DNA of 64,000 bases from JBFLVU01 sp037444825 (GCA_037444825.1 JBBILR010000008.1:40970-104969), one strand, 5' to 3'. Counted from the stretch's first letter, positions 1 to 8,961 are shown. Numbers and translations are program-made. The notes: a model not told the origin generated them from the sequence alone.

Positions 1-53
1 AGCAGGAGGACGACGGCGGAGAGCTGGCGGTCGTGGCGGAGGGTCCGGCTCAC
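1..53 (-). CDS. ftsW: FtsW, N-terminal fragment (window edge)
   Basis: Only the first 17 codons are inside the window; the gene runs off base 1. A GTG start at 53 overlaps the murD stop in a GTGA junction, and the frame reads MSRTLRHDRQL and then turns hydrophobic. A short charged tail followed by a membrane helix, directly after murD in a division/cell wall cluster, is what FtsW (septal peptidoglycan glycosyltransferase of the SEDS family) would show. The call rests on gene order; the fragment is too short to prove the family, and murG is the main alternative. Confidence 0.6.
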   Translation of the reverse strand, partial: MSRTLRHDRQLSAVVLL

Positions 54-1393
54 GGGGCTTCCTCCCCCCGCACCCAGGCGGTGAATTTCCGGCCCCGGTC
101 CTCGAAGTTCTCGAACTCGTCGAAGGAGGCGCAGGCGGGGGAGAGGACCACGCTGTCCCCCGGCTCCGCCAGTTCCAGGGCCCGGCGGGTGGCGGCGGCC
201 AGGCTGTCGAAGCGCTCCACCCTCGGTCCCGCGCCCTTCAGGGCCGCCTCGGCCTTGGCCGCCGCCGCCCCGAAGCAGAGAACCGCCTTGGCGCAGCGCC
301 GGATTTCGGGGAGGAGGACCGCGAAATCGGCGCCCTTGTCCTTGCCGCCGAGGAGGAGGATCACCCCTCGCTCGAAGGCGGTGAGGGCCTTGAGGACGGC
401 GTCGGTGTTGGTGGCCTTGGAGTCGTTGTAGACGTGGGCGCCCTTCACGGTGGCCACGCGCTCCAGCCGGTGGGGCAGGCCCCGGAAGCGGCGCAGGGGC
501 TCGGCCAGCGCCCCCTCCGGGACGCCGGCCAGGCGCGCCGCCAGGCAGGCCGCCAGGGCGTTCTCCAGGTTGTGGAGGCCCGGAAGGGGAAGGTCCGACC
601 GGGAGAAGAGAACCTCCTCGGAACCACCTCGGCGCCAGAGGGCCGCCTCCCTCCGGACGAAGGCCCCCTCCAGAAGCTCCGTCCCCGTGGAGAAGGGGGC
701 CTTTCGGGCGGCGGAGGCGCCGGCCAGTCGGGCCGCCTCGGCGTCGTCGGCCGAGAAGACCGCCCAGTCGGAGGCCTCCTGGTTCCGGAAGACCTGCCCC
801 TTGGCGGCGGCGTAGTCCGCGAAGGAGTCGTACCGGTCCTGGTGGTCGGGGGTCACGTTGAGGAGCACGGCGATGGAGGCCCGGAAGGTGTCCAGGCTCT
901 CCAGCTGGAAGGAGGAGAGCTCCAGCACGTGCCAGGTCTCCTCCGAGTCCTCGGCGACCATGTCGGAGAAGGGGCGCCCCAGGTTCCCTCCCACCCGCAC
1001 GTCGGGCAGGCGGGAGGCCAGCAGCTCCCCCGCCAGGGTGGTGGTGGTGCTCTTGCCGTTGCTGCCGGTGACGGCCAGGACCCGGCCCCGGGCGTGGCGG
1101 AAGGCCCACTCGATCTCGCCGAGGACCGGGATCCCCGCCCGGAGGGCCGTCCGCACCAGGTCCGAGCGGCGGGGCACGCCGGGGGAGAGGATCACCGCCT
1201 CCACCCCCTGGAGGAGGTTGGGGGACATGCTCCCGCCGTAGAAGAGCAGGCCCCGGGCCAGAAGGGGGGAGAGGTCCACCGAGAGCCCGTCGCTGGTGGC
1301 GATGTCGCAGGCGGTGACGGCGTGGCCTTGCTCCAGGGCCAGTTTCGCCGCCGCGAATCCCGACTTCCCCATGCCCGCCACCAGCACCTTCAC
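50..1393 (-). CDS. murD: UDP-N-acetylmuramoyl-L-alanine--D-glutamate ligase MurD
   Basis: Cytoplasmic ATP-dependent ligase that adds D-glutamate to UDP-MurNAc-L-Ala in peptidoglycan precursor synthesis. The 447-residue protein has the usual family length. An N-terminal nucleotide-binding fold (VAGMGKSG, residues 5-12) is followed by the Mur ligase P-loop TGSNGKST at 109-116, then the central domain and a C-terminal domain with the NDSKATNTDA segment typical of MurD. It follows mraY by 10 bp and overlaps the next start (GTGA), so it is translated as part of the dcw operon. Confidence 0.96.
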   Translation of the reverse strand: MKVLVAGMGKSGFAAAKLALEQGHAVTACDIATSDGLSVDLSPLLARGLLFYGGSMSPNLLQGVEAVILSPGVPRRSDLVRTALRAGIPVLGEIEWAFRHARGRVLAVTGSNGKSTTTTLAGELLASRLPDVRVGGNLGRPFSDMVAEDSEETWHVLELSSFQLESLDTFRASIAVLLNVTPDHQDRYDSFADYAAAKGQVFRNQEASDWAVFSADDAEAARLAGASAARKAPFSTGTELLEGAFVRREAALWRRGGSEEVLFSRSDLPLPGLHNLENALAACLAARLAGVPEGALAEPLRRFRGLPHRLERVATVKGAHVYNDSKATNTDAVLKALTAFERGVILLLGGKDKGADFAVLLPEIRRCAKAVLCFGAAAAKAEAALKGAGPRVERFDSLAAATRRALELAEPGDSVVLSPACASFDEFENFEDRGRKFTAWVRGEEAP

Positions 1394-1403
1394 CGCTCTC
1401 CTC

Positions 1404-2492
1404 CTACCGGATCTTCAAGGTGGCCAGCCCCAGGAGGGCGCAGAGGATGGCCAGGATCCAGAAGCGGACCACCACCTGCGTCTCCTGCCACCCTCCGAGC
1501 TCGAAGTGGTGGTGCAGGGGGGCGCACCGGAAGATCCGCTTCTGGTTTCGAAAACGGTACGACGCCACCTGGAGCAGGACCGACAAGGCCTCCGCCACGA
1601 AGAGCCCCCCCACCACCACCAGCAGGATCTCCTGCTTGATGATGAGGGCCAGGGTCCCGATGGCGGCCCCCAGGGCCAGGGACCCCACGTCCCCCATGAA
1701 GACCTGCGCCGGGTGGGCGTTGAACCAGAGGAAGCCCAGGCTGGCCCCCACCAAGGCCGCGGCGAAGACCGCCAGTTCCCCCGTGTCCTTGACGTACGGG
1801 ATGCCCAGGTAGCCGGCGATGATGGTGTTGCCGGCGGCGTAGGCCAGGATGGCGTAGGTGGAGGCGGCGATGAGGGTGCACCCGATGGCCAGCCCGTCCA
1901 GGCCGTCGGTGAGGTTCACCGCGTTGGAGGAGCCCACGATCACGAGGACGGCGAAGGGGATGAAGAAGAGGCCCAGGTCCGGCCGGAAGTTCTTGAAGAA
2001 AGGCACCGTGAGGGTGGTCTCCCACCCTCCGCTCCGGGCCAGGAGGTAGAGGGCGGTGGCGGAGGCCAGCGCGCAGAGGATCTGGAGGGAGAGCTTCTGC
2101 CTCGCCGTGAGCCCCAGGTTCCTCCGGCGGCGCATCTTGAGGTAGTCGTCGGCGAACCCGATGGCGCCGAAGGTCAGGGTGGTGAGGACGAGGACCCAGA
2201 AGAGGGGCGACTCCCACCGACTGCACAGGAGCACCGCCGCGAAGAGGGCCAGGAGGATGAGCACCCCGCCCATGGTGGGGGTCCCGGCCTTGGCCTGGTG
2301 GGCCTTGGGCCCCTCCTCCCGGATGTACTGGCGGAGGTTCAGCCGCTTGAGGGCCTCGATGACGTTCGGCCCCAGGAGGAGGCTCAGGAGGAGGGCGATG
2401 GCGATGGCCAGAGCCCCCCGGAAGGTGATGTACCGGAAGAGCCGAAGCGCGCCCCAGTGTTCCTGCAGGGGGTACAGCAGGTAGTAGAGCAT
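1404..2492 (-). CDS. mraY: phospho-N-acetylmuramoyl-pentapeptide transferase MraY
   Basis: Integral membrane enzyme that transfers phospho-MurNAc-pentapeptide to undecaprenyl phosphate, giving lipid I. The 362-residue protein is rich in membrane helices and carries the family signatures GFADDYLK, NLTDGLDGLA and HHHFELGGW. The chosen ATG at 2492 overlaps the murF stop by one base (TGATG) and gives the standard MraY N-terminus MLYYLLYPL; the open frame runs much further upstream, but that part lies inside murF. Strong identity from motifs, length and position. Confidence 0.97.
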   Translation of the reverse strand: MLYYLLYPLQEHWGALRLFRYITFRGALAIAIALLLSLLLGPNVIEALKRLNLRQYIREEGPKAHQAKAGTPTMGGVLILLALFAAVLLCSRWESPLFWVLVLTTLTFGAIGFADDYLKMRRRRNLGLTARQKLSLQILCALASATALYLLARSGGWETTLTVPFFKNFRPDLGLFFIPFAVLVIVGSSNAVNLTDGLDGLAIGCTLIAASTYAILAYAAGNTIIAGYLGIPYVKDTGELAVFAAALVGASLGFLWFNAHPAQVFMGDVGSLALGAAIGTLALIIKQEILLVVVGGLFVAEALSVLLQVASYRFRNQKRIFRCAPLHHHFELGGWQETQVVVRFWILAILCALLGLATLKIR

Positions 2493-3874
2493 CAGCTCCC
2501 CTTTCCTTCCCGGAGGGCCCGCACGAGACCGTCCAGGCCCACCCCGCGAGATCCCTTCACCAGCAGGACGTCCCCGGGGGCGAGGCGTTCCGTGATCCAG
2601 GGAACTCCCTCGGCCCAGGCTTCCACGTGAAGCCATTCCCCGCCGCACGGGGCGAAGCCCCGGGCCATCTCCCCGGCGTTCTCCCCTCCCACGCAGAGAA
2701 GAACCCGCACTCCCGCCTCCGCCGCCTTCCGCCCCGCCTCCCGGTGGAGTTCCGGGCCCTCGGGCCCCAGCTCCAGCATTTCCCCCAGGACCGCCACGGG
2801 ACGCCGCTCCAGGGCGCGGAGGGACATGAGGGCCAGGGCGAGGGCGGCGGGGTTGGAGTTGTAGGAGTCGTCCAGGACCAGGACGTCTCCCGGCAGGAGG
2901 AACCGCTCGCCCCGGTGGGCGGCGGGGCGCGCTTCGGCGGCGGCGGCCGCCGCCTCGCCCAGCGGCAGCCCCATCTCCGCCGCCAGGCAGGCGGCCCCGG
3001 CGAAGTTCAGCAGGTTGTGGCTCCCCAGAAGGGGAAGGAGACCTTCGGCCCGCCGGCCCTTTCCCTCCAGCACGAAGGGGACCCCCGCCGGGGAGGGCTT
3101 TTCCCGCGGAAGGACCCGGAGGTCCGCCGCCGCGGAGAAACCGTAGGAAGCCCGGCGGAAGCCCGGGGGCAGCGGGAGGTCGGCGAGGAGCGGGTCGTCG
3201 GCGTTGAGGACGGCGAGGCTCCCGGGGGCGGCGTGGCAAAGGACGCGGGCCTTCTCGTCCCGGATGGCCTCGAGGGAGGGAAAGAACTCCAGGTGGACCT
3301 TCTGGATGGTGGTGAAGAGAACCGCCGTGGGGGCCGCCAGGGGGGCCAGGCTCTCCATTTCCCCCGGGTGGCTGATGCCCAGCTCCAGCACCCAGAAGCG
3401 GGCGGAGAGGTCCCCGTCCAGTAGGGTCTCGGGGAGGCCCAGGAGGTTGTTGCGGTTTCCGGAGGTGGCGTGGACGGGCCCCAGGCGCCTCAGGAGCGCC
3501 GCGGCCATCTCCTTGGTGGTGGTCTTGCCGCAGGACCCCACCACGGCGGCCACCTCCCCCCCGAAGGCCCCTCTGGCCATTCGGCCGAGCCTCCGGACCG
3601 CCTCCTCCACCGAGGGAACGAGGAGGGCGGCCATGCCCTGCGGGAGGGAGACTTCCCGCTCCACCAGGGCGGCGGCGGCGCCGTGGCGCCGGGCGTCCTC
3701 CAGGTGGTCGTGGCCGTCGGTCCGCGAACCTCTGAGGGCGGCGAAGAGGCACCCCTCGAAGCAGCTCCGGGAATCGAGGCGGAGGCCGGAGAGGGCCAGG
3801 CCGGGCGGGCCGGCGAGGACCCGTCCCGCCGCCTCCTGGGCGGCCTCTTCCAGGGTGAAGGTCAGCCGCGCCAT
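2492..3874 (-). CDS. murF: UDP-MurNAc-tripeptide--D-Ala-D-Ala ligase MurF
   Basis: Adds D-Ala-D-Ala to UDP-MurNAc-tripeptide, the last cytoplasmic peptide step of the murein precursor. 460 residues, with the N-terminal substrate domain containing the LDSR segment (33-36), the P-loop GSCGKTTT at 113-120, and a C-terminal domain with LVKGSRG near the end. The ATG at 3874 lies inside the murE 3' end (13-bp overlap); a longer frame exists upstream but is the murE shadow. Family assignment is secure from the Mur motifs and the murE-murF-mraY order. Confidence 0.96.
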   Translation of the reverse strand: MARLTFTLEEAAQEAAGRVLAGPPGLALSGLRLDSRSCFEGCLFAALRGSRTDGHDHLEDARRHGAAAALVEREVSLPQGMAALLVPSVEEAVRRLGRMARGAFGGEVAAVVGSCGKTTTKEMAAALLRRLGPVHATSGNRNNLLGLPETLLDGDLSARFWVLELGISHPGEMESLAPLAAPTAVLFTTIQKVHLEFFPSLEAIRDEKARVLCHAAPGSLAVLNADDPLLADLPLPPGFRRASYGFSAAADLRVLPREKPSPAGVPFVLEGKGRRAEGLLPLLGSHNLLNFAGAACLAAEMGLPLGEAAAAAAEARPAAHRGERFLLPGDVLVLDDSYNSNPAALALALMSLRALERRPVAVLGEMLELGPEGPELHREAGRKAAEAGVRVLLCVGGENAGEMARGFAPCGGEWLHVEAWAEGVPWITERLAPGDVLLVKGSRGVGLDGLVRALREGKGS

Positions 3875-5355
3875 CCCATCTCTCCCAGGAGCTCGCGAAC
3901 GACGGTGGGGTCGTGGAAGGGACGGACCTCCCCCCCCGCCGTCTGGGTCCGCTCGTGGCCCTTTCCGGCCACCACCACCACGTCTCCGGGAAGGGCCATG
4001 GAGAGGGCCTCCCGGATGGCCTCCCGGCGGTCCAGGATCCGCAGGTACCGCTTTCCCGGCCCCAATTCGGGGCGGATCCCCGCCTCCACCTCTTCGGCGA
4101 TGGCCGCGGGGTCCTCGGAGCGGGGGTTGTCGGAGGTGAGGACCGCCACGTCGGAGAGGCGGGCCGCCACCGTCCCCATGAGGGGGCGCTTGGTCCGGTC
4201 GCGGTCGCCCCCGCAGCCGAAGACGGTGATCAGCCGCTTGGGCTTCAGGTCCCGGAGGGTGGTGAGGAGGTTCTTCAGGGCGTCGTCGGTGTGGGCGTAG
4301 TCCACCACCGCCGTGAAGGGCTGGCCGGCACAGACCCGCTCCACCCGTCCGGGCACCCCCGCCAGGGCCTCGATCCCCGCGGTGGCCTGCTCCGGGGTGG
4401 CTCCGGCGGCCAGGGCCGAGGCCACCGCCACGAGAAGGTTCTGGAGGTTGAAGGCGCCCAGGAGGGGGGAGCGCACCTCCACGGGTCCGAAGGGGGTGGC
4501 GAAGCGGCCGGAGATTCCGGAGAGGTCCATGGAGATTTTCTGGGGGCGGACGTCCGCCGGCCGGGAGAACCCCACGGTGAGCAGGCGCCGCCCCTCCACC
4601 TCCGAGGCGAGGCGCAGCCCGTAGGGGTCCTCCAGGTTCAGGACCGCCGTTCCCTCCGGGGCGAGGAGGGAGAAGAGGCGGCGCTTGGCCTGGAAGTACT
4701 CCTCCATGCTCAGGTGGAAATCCAGGTGGTCCCGCGTGAGGTTGGTGAAGGCCGCCACGGTGAAGGAAAGGTCCGAGACCCGGTGGAGGGCGAGGGAGTG
4801 GGAGGAGACCTCCATGACGCCGAAGGGGACCCCCCCTTCGTGGAGGGTCTTCAGCCACCGGTGGATGTGGTGGGCCTCGGGGGTGGTCCGCTCGGCGGGG
4901 CGGAGCCCTTTCCCGTCGTCGTACTCGATGGTGCCCAGCATGCCGGCGCCGCCGGCGGTGCCGAGGATGCTCCGGAGGAGGTAGGCGGTGGTGGTCTTGC
5001 CGTTGGTCCCCGTCACCCCGACGAGCTTCACCTTCAGCCCGCGGGTCCGGTACACGGCGGCGGAAGCGGCGCTGAAGGCCTCCCGGTCCCGGGGGCAGAC
5101 CACCCAGGGGATTCCCGACCACGGTTCCTCGGGACCGGCGTGGGCGAAGATGGCCGCCGCCCCCCGCTCCGCCGCCTCGCGGGCGAAGACCCGCCCGTCC
5201 TTCCGAAAGCCCCGGAGGGCGAAGAAGGCCTCCCCCGGCCGGACCTCCCGGGAGTCGCAGGTGACCCCCGTGAGGGAGACCTCCGGGTCCCCCAGCACCA
5301 GGGAGTGGGGCACCACGGCCAGGAGGTCCTTGAGCCGGATCCCCTTCCTCGTCAT
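3862..5355 (-). CDS. murE: UDP-MurNAc-L-Ala-D-Glu--meso-diaminopimelate ligase MurE
   Basis: Adds the third amino acid of the stem peptide. 497 residues with CDSR near residue 33, the P-loop TGTNGKTT at 115-122, and DNPRSEDP at 409-416. DNPR is the motif that accompanies meso-diaminopimelate specificity in this family (lysine enzymes differ), so the cell wall is inferred to be the mDAP type. The ATG at 5355 overlaps the ftsI stop in ATGA. The stop lies inside murF, indicating translational coupling. Confidence 0.96.
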   Translation of the reverse strand: MTRKGIRLKDLLAVVPHSLVLGDPEVSLTGVTCDSREVRPGEAFFALRGFRKDGRVFAREAAERGAAAIFAHAGPEEPWSGIPWVVCPRDREAFSAASAAVYRTRGLKVKLVGVTGTNGKTTTAYLLRSILGTAGGAGMLGTIEYDDGKGLRPAERTTPEAHHIHRWLKTLHEGGVPFGVMEVSSHSLALHRVSDLSFTVAAFTNLTRDHLDFHLSMEEYFQAKRRLFSLLAPEGTAVLNLEDPYGLRLASEVEGRRLLTVGFSRPADVRPQKISMDLSGISGRFATPFGPVEVRSPLLGAFNLQNLLVAVASALAAGATPEQATAGIEALAGVPGRVERVCAGQPFTAVVDYAHTDDALKNLLTTLRDLKPKRLITVFGCGGDRDRTKRPLMGTVAARLSDVAVLTSDNPRSEDPAAIAEEVEAGIRPELGPGKRYLRILDRREAIREALSMALPGDVVVVAGKGHERTQTAGGEVRPFHDPTVVRELLGEMGWRG

Positions 5356-7049
5356 GGTCTCCCCCCCTGGAAGGCCATCTCGGTGGGCACAGGCGCCTCG
5401 GGGTAGGAGAGGCGCTTCAAGGCGAAGGCCATGATCCGCGCGAAGGCGGGGGCCGACACGGAACCCCCGTAGATGCGCCCCAGCGGCTCGTCCACCATGA
5501 CCAGGACCACCGCCTTCGGGTTTTCCGCCGGCGCGAAGCCCACGAAGTACGCGATGAACAGTTTCCGCCCGTCGGAGCTCTTCATCCCCAGCTTCTGAGC
5601 GGTTCCCGTCTTGCCCGCCACGGCGACGCCGGGGAGGGCCGCCTTCTTCCCCGTCCCGTCCTCCACCACCCGGCACAGGGCCCGGGTGAGGTCCGCGGCG
5701 GTGGAGGCCTTCAGGACCCTCTCGAAGGGCGGCACCGGGGCGTCGGCCCAGAGGCGGGGGGCCACCTTGAGCCCCCCGGAAGCCACCGCGGCGTAGGCCA
5801 GCGCCAGCTGGAGGGGCGTGACCCTCAGTTCCTGGCCGAAGGAGAGGGACGGCAGGGAGAGGGCCGACCACTCCTTCGGGGGCCTCAGCCTCCCGGCCAC
5901 CTCGCCGCTAAGGTGGAGGGGGGTCACCTCGCCGAAGCCCAGCCGCCGCATGTAGGCGTAGAGAGCCTCGGGCCCCACGGCCATGCCGATGCGGGCCGCC
6001 CCGACGTTGGAGGAGTGCTGGAGGACCTCCTCCACCGTGTAGACGGACTTCACGGGAGGCTCGTCGTCGTGGATGGTCTTGGGGCCCACCGTGAGGGTTC
6101 CGTTCCCCACCACCACCGGGTCGTAAAGGGAGAGGCGTCCCGTGTCCAGGGCCGCCGCCAGGGTGACGAGCTTGAAGGTGCTACCCGGCTCGTAGGAGTC
6201 GGTGACCGCGCGGTTCCGCCAGGCGCTGCGGGGGGAGTCCGCCGGCCGGTTGGGGTCGAAGGAGGGGGCGACGGCCATGGCCAGGATGGACCCGTCCCGG
6301 GGGTCCAGGACCAGGGCCACCCCGTCCAGGGCGTGAAGCTCCTCCACCGTGGAGGAAAGGACCTCCTCGCAGACGCTCTGGAGGGGCAGGTCGATGGTGA
6401 GGCGGACGGTGCGCGGGGGCGGGTCCACCTGGGGGGCCACCTCCACGGGGATGAGCCTCGTGGGCTTGGCGTCGCGGAAGACCACGTAGCGCCGCACGCC
6501 CCCCATGAGTTCCTTGTTCCAGTGGTGTTCGAGGCCCGCCAGCCCCGCGTCGGTGCCCATGCACCCGAGGAGGTTGGCGGCGGCCCGGCCGTTGGGGTAA
6601 AACCGGCCCGCCTCGTCCATGATCCTGACACCGGGAAAACGTTCGCAGAGGGCCTTGGCCTCCGGGTACTTCTGGAAGGGAACCTTCCGCGCCAGCCAGG
6701 TGAACTTCCGGCGGGTCTGCAGGTCGCGGAGCACCGCCGAGGCCTGCCGCTCCGAGAGGAGGGCCACCGCCCGGGCCAGGCCTTCCTTGTCGGCGATCTT
6801 CTGGGGGTCGAAGGTGTAGAGGGAGGGGCAGAGGGTGCTGGCGGCCAGGACGAAGCCGTTCCGGTCCACGAGGTTCGCCCGGGGCATATCCACCTCGATG
6901 ATCTCCTGGGCCTGGTTCCGGGCCACCTCGGCGTAGCGGCCCCCCTCGAGGACTTGGAGCTGGAGGAGGCGCAGGAAGACCCCGAGGACCAGGAGGGCCA
7001 CCCCCCCCAGGAGGTACCGCGTGCGGTCGGGCAGAAAGACCCCCTTCAC
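5352..7049 (-). CDS. ftsI: septal penicillin-binding protein FtsI (PBP3-type transpeptidase)
   Basis: Membrane-anchored class B PBP that cross-links septal peptidoglycan. With a GTG start at 7049 (GTGA overlap with ftsL) it is 565 residues: a single N-terminal membrane anchor at about 11-28, a dimerisation domain, and a transpeptidase domain with all three active-site motifs, S290-T-F-K293, S346-S-N348 and K480-T-G482. A further upstream ATG in frame would extend through ftsL and has no support. An N-terminal Cys-poor anchor and no PASTA repeats at the C-terminus fit FtsI of diderm bacteria. Confidence 0.95.
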   Translation of the reverse strand: MKGVFLPDRTRYLLGGVALLVLGVFLRLLQLQVLEGGRYAEVARNQAQEIIEVDMPRANLVDRNGFVLAASTLCPSLYTFDPQKIADKEGLARAVALLSERQASAVLRDLQTRRKFTWLARKVPFQKYPEAKALCERFPGVRIMDEAGRFYPNGRAAANLLGCMGTDAGLAGLEHHWNKELMGGVRRYVVFRDAKPTRLIPVEVAPQVDPPPRTVRLTIDLPLQSVCEEVLSSTVEELHALDGVALVLDPRDGSILAMAVAPSFDPNRPADSPRSAWRNRAVTDSYEPGSTFKLVTLAAALDTGRLSLYDPVVVGNGTLTVGPKTIHDDEPPVKSVYTVEEVLQHSSNVGAARIGMAVGPEALYAYMRRLGFGEVTPLHLSGEVAGRLRPPKEWSALSLPSLSFGQELRVTPLQLALAYAAVASGGLKVAPRLWADAPVPPFERVLKASTAADLTRALCRVVEDGTGKKAALPGVAVAGKTGTAQKLGMKSSDGRKLFIAYFVGFAPAENPKAVVLVMVDEPLGRIYGGSVSAPAFARIMAFALKRLSYPEAPVPTEMAFQGGRP

Positions 7050-7456
7050 GGCCGCCTCCTCGGGTTGGCTGGAGTGGAACGGCCCTGCGGGGGGCGGTGG
7101 GAGGCTTCGGCCTGTGCGCCGGCCTCCGGCTCCGGCGGGGGAACGCCCACCGTCCATTCCTGGGGGTCTTCCTCCACCATGCCCAGTTTTTCGCGGGCCA
7201 CCCGCCGGACCTCCTGGGGAGCCAGCAGGGAAGCCTTCACGAGGGCCAGCCGGTCCCGCTCCCGGGAGAGGAGGGTGCGCTCCTCCACCAGCCGGGAGAG
7301 GCGGTATTCGGCCTCGATGTGGCGGGAGGCCAGGTGCACGTAGAGGGCGACGGGGGCGAAGGCCGCGGCGGCCAGGGCGAAGATGCGGAAGAGGTCGGCC
7401 GTTCCCCGGCGGTCGGGGAGGCGGATGGGTTCGTTTCGGATGGGGGCGGCGTTCAT
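7046..7456 (-). CDS. ftsL: FtsL-like cell division protein
   Basis: Small bitopic membrane protein, 136 residues: a short cytoplasmic segment, a single membrane helix at about 24-42 (FRIFALAAAAFAPVALYVHL), a heptad-rich region (RLSRLVEERTLLSRERDRL) and a low-complexity, Pro/Ala-rich tail. This is the architecture of FtsL, which scaffolds FtsB/FtsQ and activates FtsWI. FtsL diverges fast, so the identity rests mainly on its place between rsmH and ftsI and on its topology. Both ends overlap neighbours (ATGA, GTGA). Confidence 0.85.
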   Translation of the reverse strand: MNAAPIRNEPIRLPDRRGTADLFRIFALAAAAFAPVALYVHLASRHIEAEYRLSRLVEERTLLSRERDRLALVKASLLAPQEVRRVAREKLGMVEEDPQEWTVGVPPPEPEAGAQAEASHRPPQGRSTPANPRRRP

Positions 7457-8382
7457 CGCTTCACCGCCACGCGCAGGCGTGCGCTCCGAGAGGCGGGGTT
7501 GGCCGCCACTTCCGCCGGGGAGGGGCGCAGGGCCTTCCGGTGGGGAAGGTCCACCCGCGGCAGGCGGCCGCAGGTGCAGGCGGGCAGGCGGGGCGGGCAG
7601 ACGCAGCCCCGGGCCAGGCTCCTCAGGGTTTCCTTGACGGGACGGTCCTCCAGGGAATGGTAGGCGAGGATGGCCAGCCTTCCCCCCGGCCGGAGGGCCT
7701 CCACGGCCTTCTCCACGAAGGCGGCCAGCCCTCTCAGCTCGTCGTTGACGGCGATGCGGAGGGCCTGGAAGGTGCGGGTGGCGGGGTGGAGCCGCCCCCT
7801 GGCCCGGACGGGGACCGCCGACTCCACGATCTGCGCCAGCCTCGCGGCGCTTTCGATGGGGGCCTCCCGCCGGGCGGCGGAGATGGCCCGGGCGATGGGC
7901 CGGGCGAAGGGCTCCTCGCCGAACTCTCTGAGGAGTCTGGAGAGCTCCTCCTCGGAAAGCCGGGCCAGAAGCTCCGAAGCCGGTTCGCCTTGGGAGGGGT
8001 CCATCCGCATGTCCAGCGCCCCTTCGTCTCGAAAGCTGAAGCCCCTATGGGATTTGAGCTGGTACGAGCTCACCCCCAGGTCCGCCAGGATCCCCGTGGG
8101 CGCCTCCGGGAGCAGGGCGCTCCAGCCCTCCACGTCCCGAAAATCGCCCTGGAAGGTCCGGAGGCGGTCCCCGAAGGGGAGGAGCCGTTTCCTGGCCAGC
8201 GCCAGGGCGCCGCCGTCCCGGTCCACCCCCAGGAGGCGCACGGAGGGCGACGCCTCCAGAAGGGCCTCGCCGTGGCCGCCCAACCCCAGGGTGCAGTCCA
8301 CGAACCAACCACCCTCGGAAGGCCGAAGGGCTTCAACCACCTCCCGCACCATCACCGGAACGTGGAGGGGTTCCGCTTCCAT
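7453..8382 (-). CDS. rsmH: 16S rRNA (cytosine1402-N4)-methyltransferase RsmH (MraW)
   Basis: S-adenosylmethionine-dependent methyltransferase acting on C1402 in the 16S rRNA decoding site. 309 residues; N-terminus HVPVMVREVVEAL, SAM motif I VDCTLGLGGHGEA at about 28-40, VDRD acidic residue after strand 2, GILADLGVSS and AYHSLEDRPVK, all typical of RsmH. The ATG at 8382 has a good GGAGG site 6 bp upstream that lies within the 3' end of mraZ, so the two genes overlap by 50 bp. Confidence 0.96.
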   Translation of the reverse strand: MEAEPLHVPVMVREVVEALRPSEGGWFVDCTLGLGGHGEALLEASPSVRLLGVDRDGGALALARKRLLPFGDRLRTFQGDFRDVEGWSALLPEAPTGILADLGVSSYQLKSHRGFSFRDEGALDMRMDPSQGEPASELLARLSEEELSRLLREFGEEPFARPIARAISAARREAPIESAARLAQIVESAVPVRARGRLHPATRTFQALRIAVNDELRGLAAFVEKAVEALRPGGRLAILAYHSLEDRPVKETLRSLARGCVCPPRLPACTCGRLPRVDLPHRKALRPSPAEVAANPASRSARLRVAVKR

Positions 8383-8836
8383 CCTTGGCCTCCCGAATGA
8401 TCCGCGACACGTAGCGAACGGCCTCCTCGGTGAGGGGGTCCTTCGCCTCGAACTCGTTCAGGACCTCTTCGTTCCAGACCTCCAACAGCCCCGTCCCCAG
8501 GCCGATGACCATGACGTCGCCGTCCATGCGGGTGTGCTTCCGGATGTGCTGGGGGATGAAGAGGCGCCCCTGGGCGTCCACCTCCTGCTCGTCCCCCCAG
8601 CGGCCCACGGTGGTGAGGAAGCGGTTCACCAGGGGGTCCTCGGCGTACTGGCCGTCCCGAAGGGCCTTCTCGATGCGCAGCCACTCGGCCAGGGGGTAGA
8701 CTTTCAGGGCGGGGGAACCGAAGGAGGTGATGAAGACCTGGGCGCCGTAGCGTTCGCGGAGGGGCTCCCGGAACTTGCTGGGGATCTTCAGCCGCCCCTT
8801 TTCGTCGATCTTGGCCGCGGCGCTTCCCCGGAACAT
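8333..8836 (-). CDS. mraZ: MraZ, transcriptional regulator of the dcw cluster
   Basis: AbrB-like double-domain DNA-binding protein that represses its own cluster. With the ATG at 8836 it is 167 residues: MFRGSAAAKIDEKGRLKIP opens the first SpoVT/AbrB repeat and DAQGRLFIPQHIRKH the second. The C-terminal ~20 residues are a Gly/Pro tail beyond the usual 145-150-residue length. GAGGGG lies 5 bp upstream of the ATG. An in-frame start at 8890 would begin inside the operator and lacks a ribosome site. Tandem MraZ boxes lie upstream at 8885-8909. Confidence 0.95.
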   Translation of the reverse strand: MFRGSAAAKIDEKGRLKIPSKFREPLRERYGAQVFITSFGSPALKVYPLAEWLRIEKALRDGQYAEDPLVNRFLTTVGRWGDEQEVDAQGRLFIPQHIRKHTRMDGDVMVIGLGTGLLEVWNEEVLNEFEAKDPLTEEAVRYVSRIIREAKDGSGTPPRSGDGAGGG

Positions 8837-8884
8837 GGCACCCCTCGCTGGGAATCCTCGTGGCTCCAAGGGTCCGGAGGTCCG

Positions 8885-8909
8885 GTCCACTTTGGTCCAC
8901 TTTGGTCCA
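8885..8909 (-). promoter_or_regulatory. MraZ operator: three tandem 10-bp boxes
   Basis: On the minus strand three copies of GTGGACC occur exactly 10 bp apart, the two junctions reading CAAAGTGGAC. Published MraZ sites are direct repeats one helical turn apart (TGGGN with 5-nt spacers in E. coli; AAAGTGK-type boxes in mollicutes), and this array agrees with both the spacing and the AAAGTGG core. It lies just downstream of the -10 element, where bound MraZ would block the promoter. Binding itself is inferred. Confidence 0.85.
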
Positions 8910-8916
8910 CATGGGA

Positions 8917-8945
8917 AGAATAGGGCGCCGCCGGAGGCTTGTCAA
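8917..8945 (-). promoter_or_regulatory. sigma70 promoter of the mraZ/dcw operon
   Basis: TTGACA at 8945-8940, a 17-bp spacer and TATTCT at 8922-8917 on the minus strand. The predicted start near 8910 gives a leader of about 74 nt to the mraZ ATG at 8836, and the MraZ boxes start at once after the -10. Confidence 0.88.
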
Positions 8946-8961
8946 GGGGCGGGGGAAGACG

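Noticed and set aside
5352..7157. 601-residue FtsI starting at 7157
   Set aside because: The extra 36 residues are Pro/Gly-rich and lie in ftsL; the GTG at 7049 gives the GTGA coupling seen throughout the cluster.
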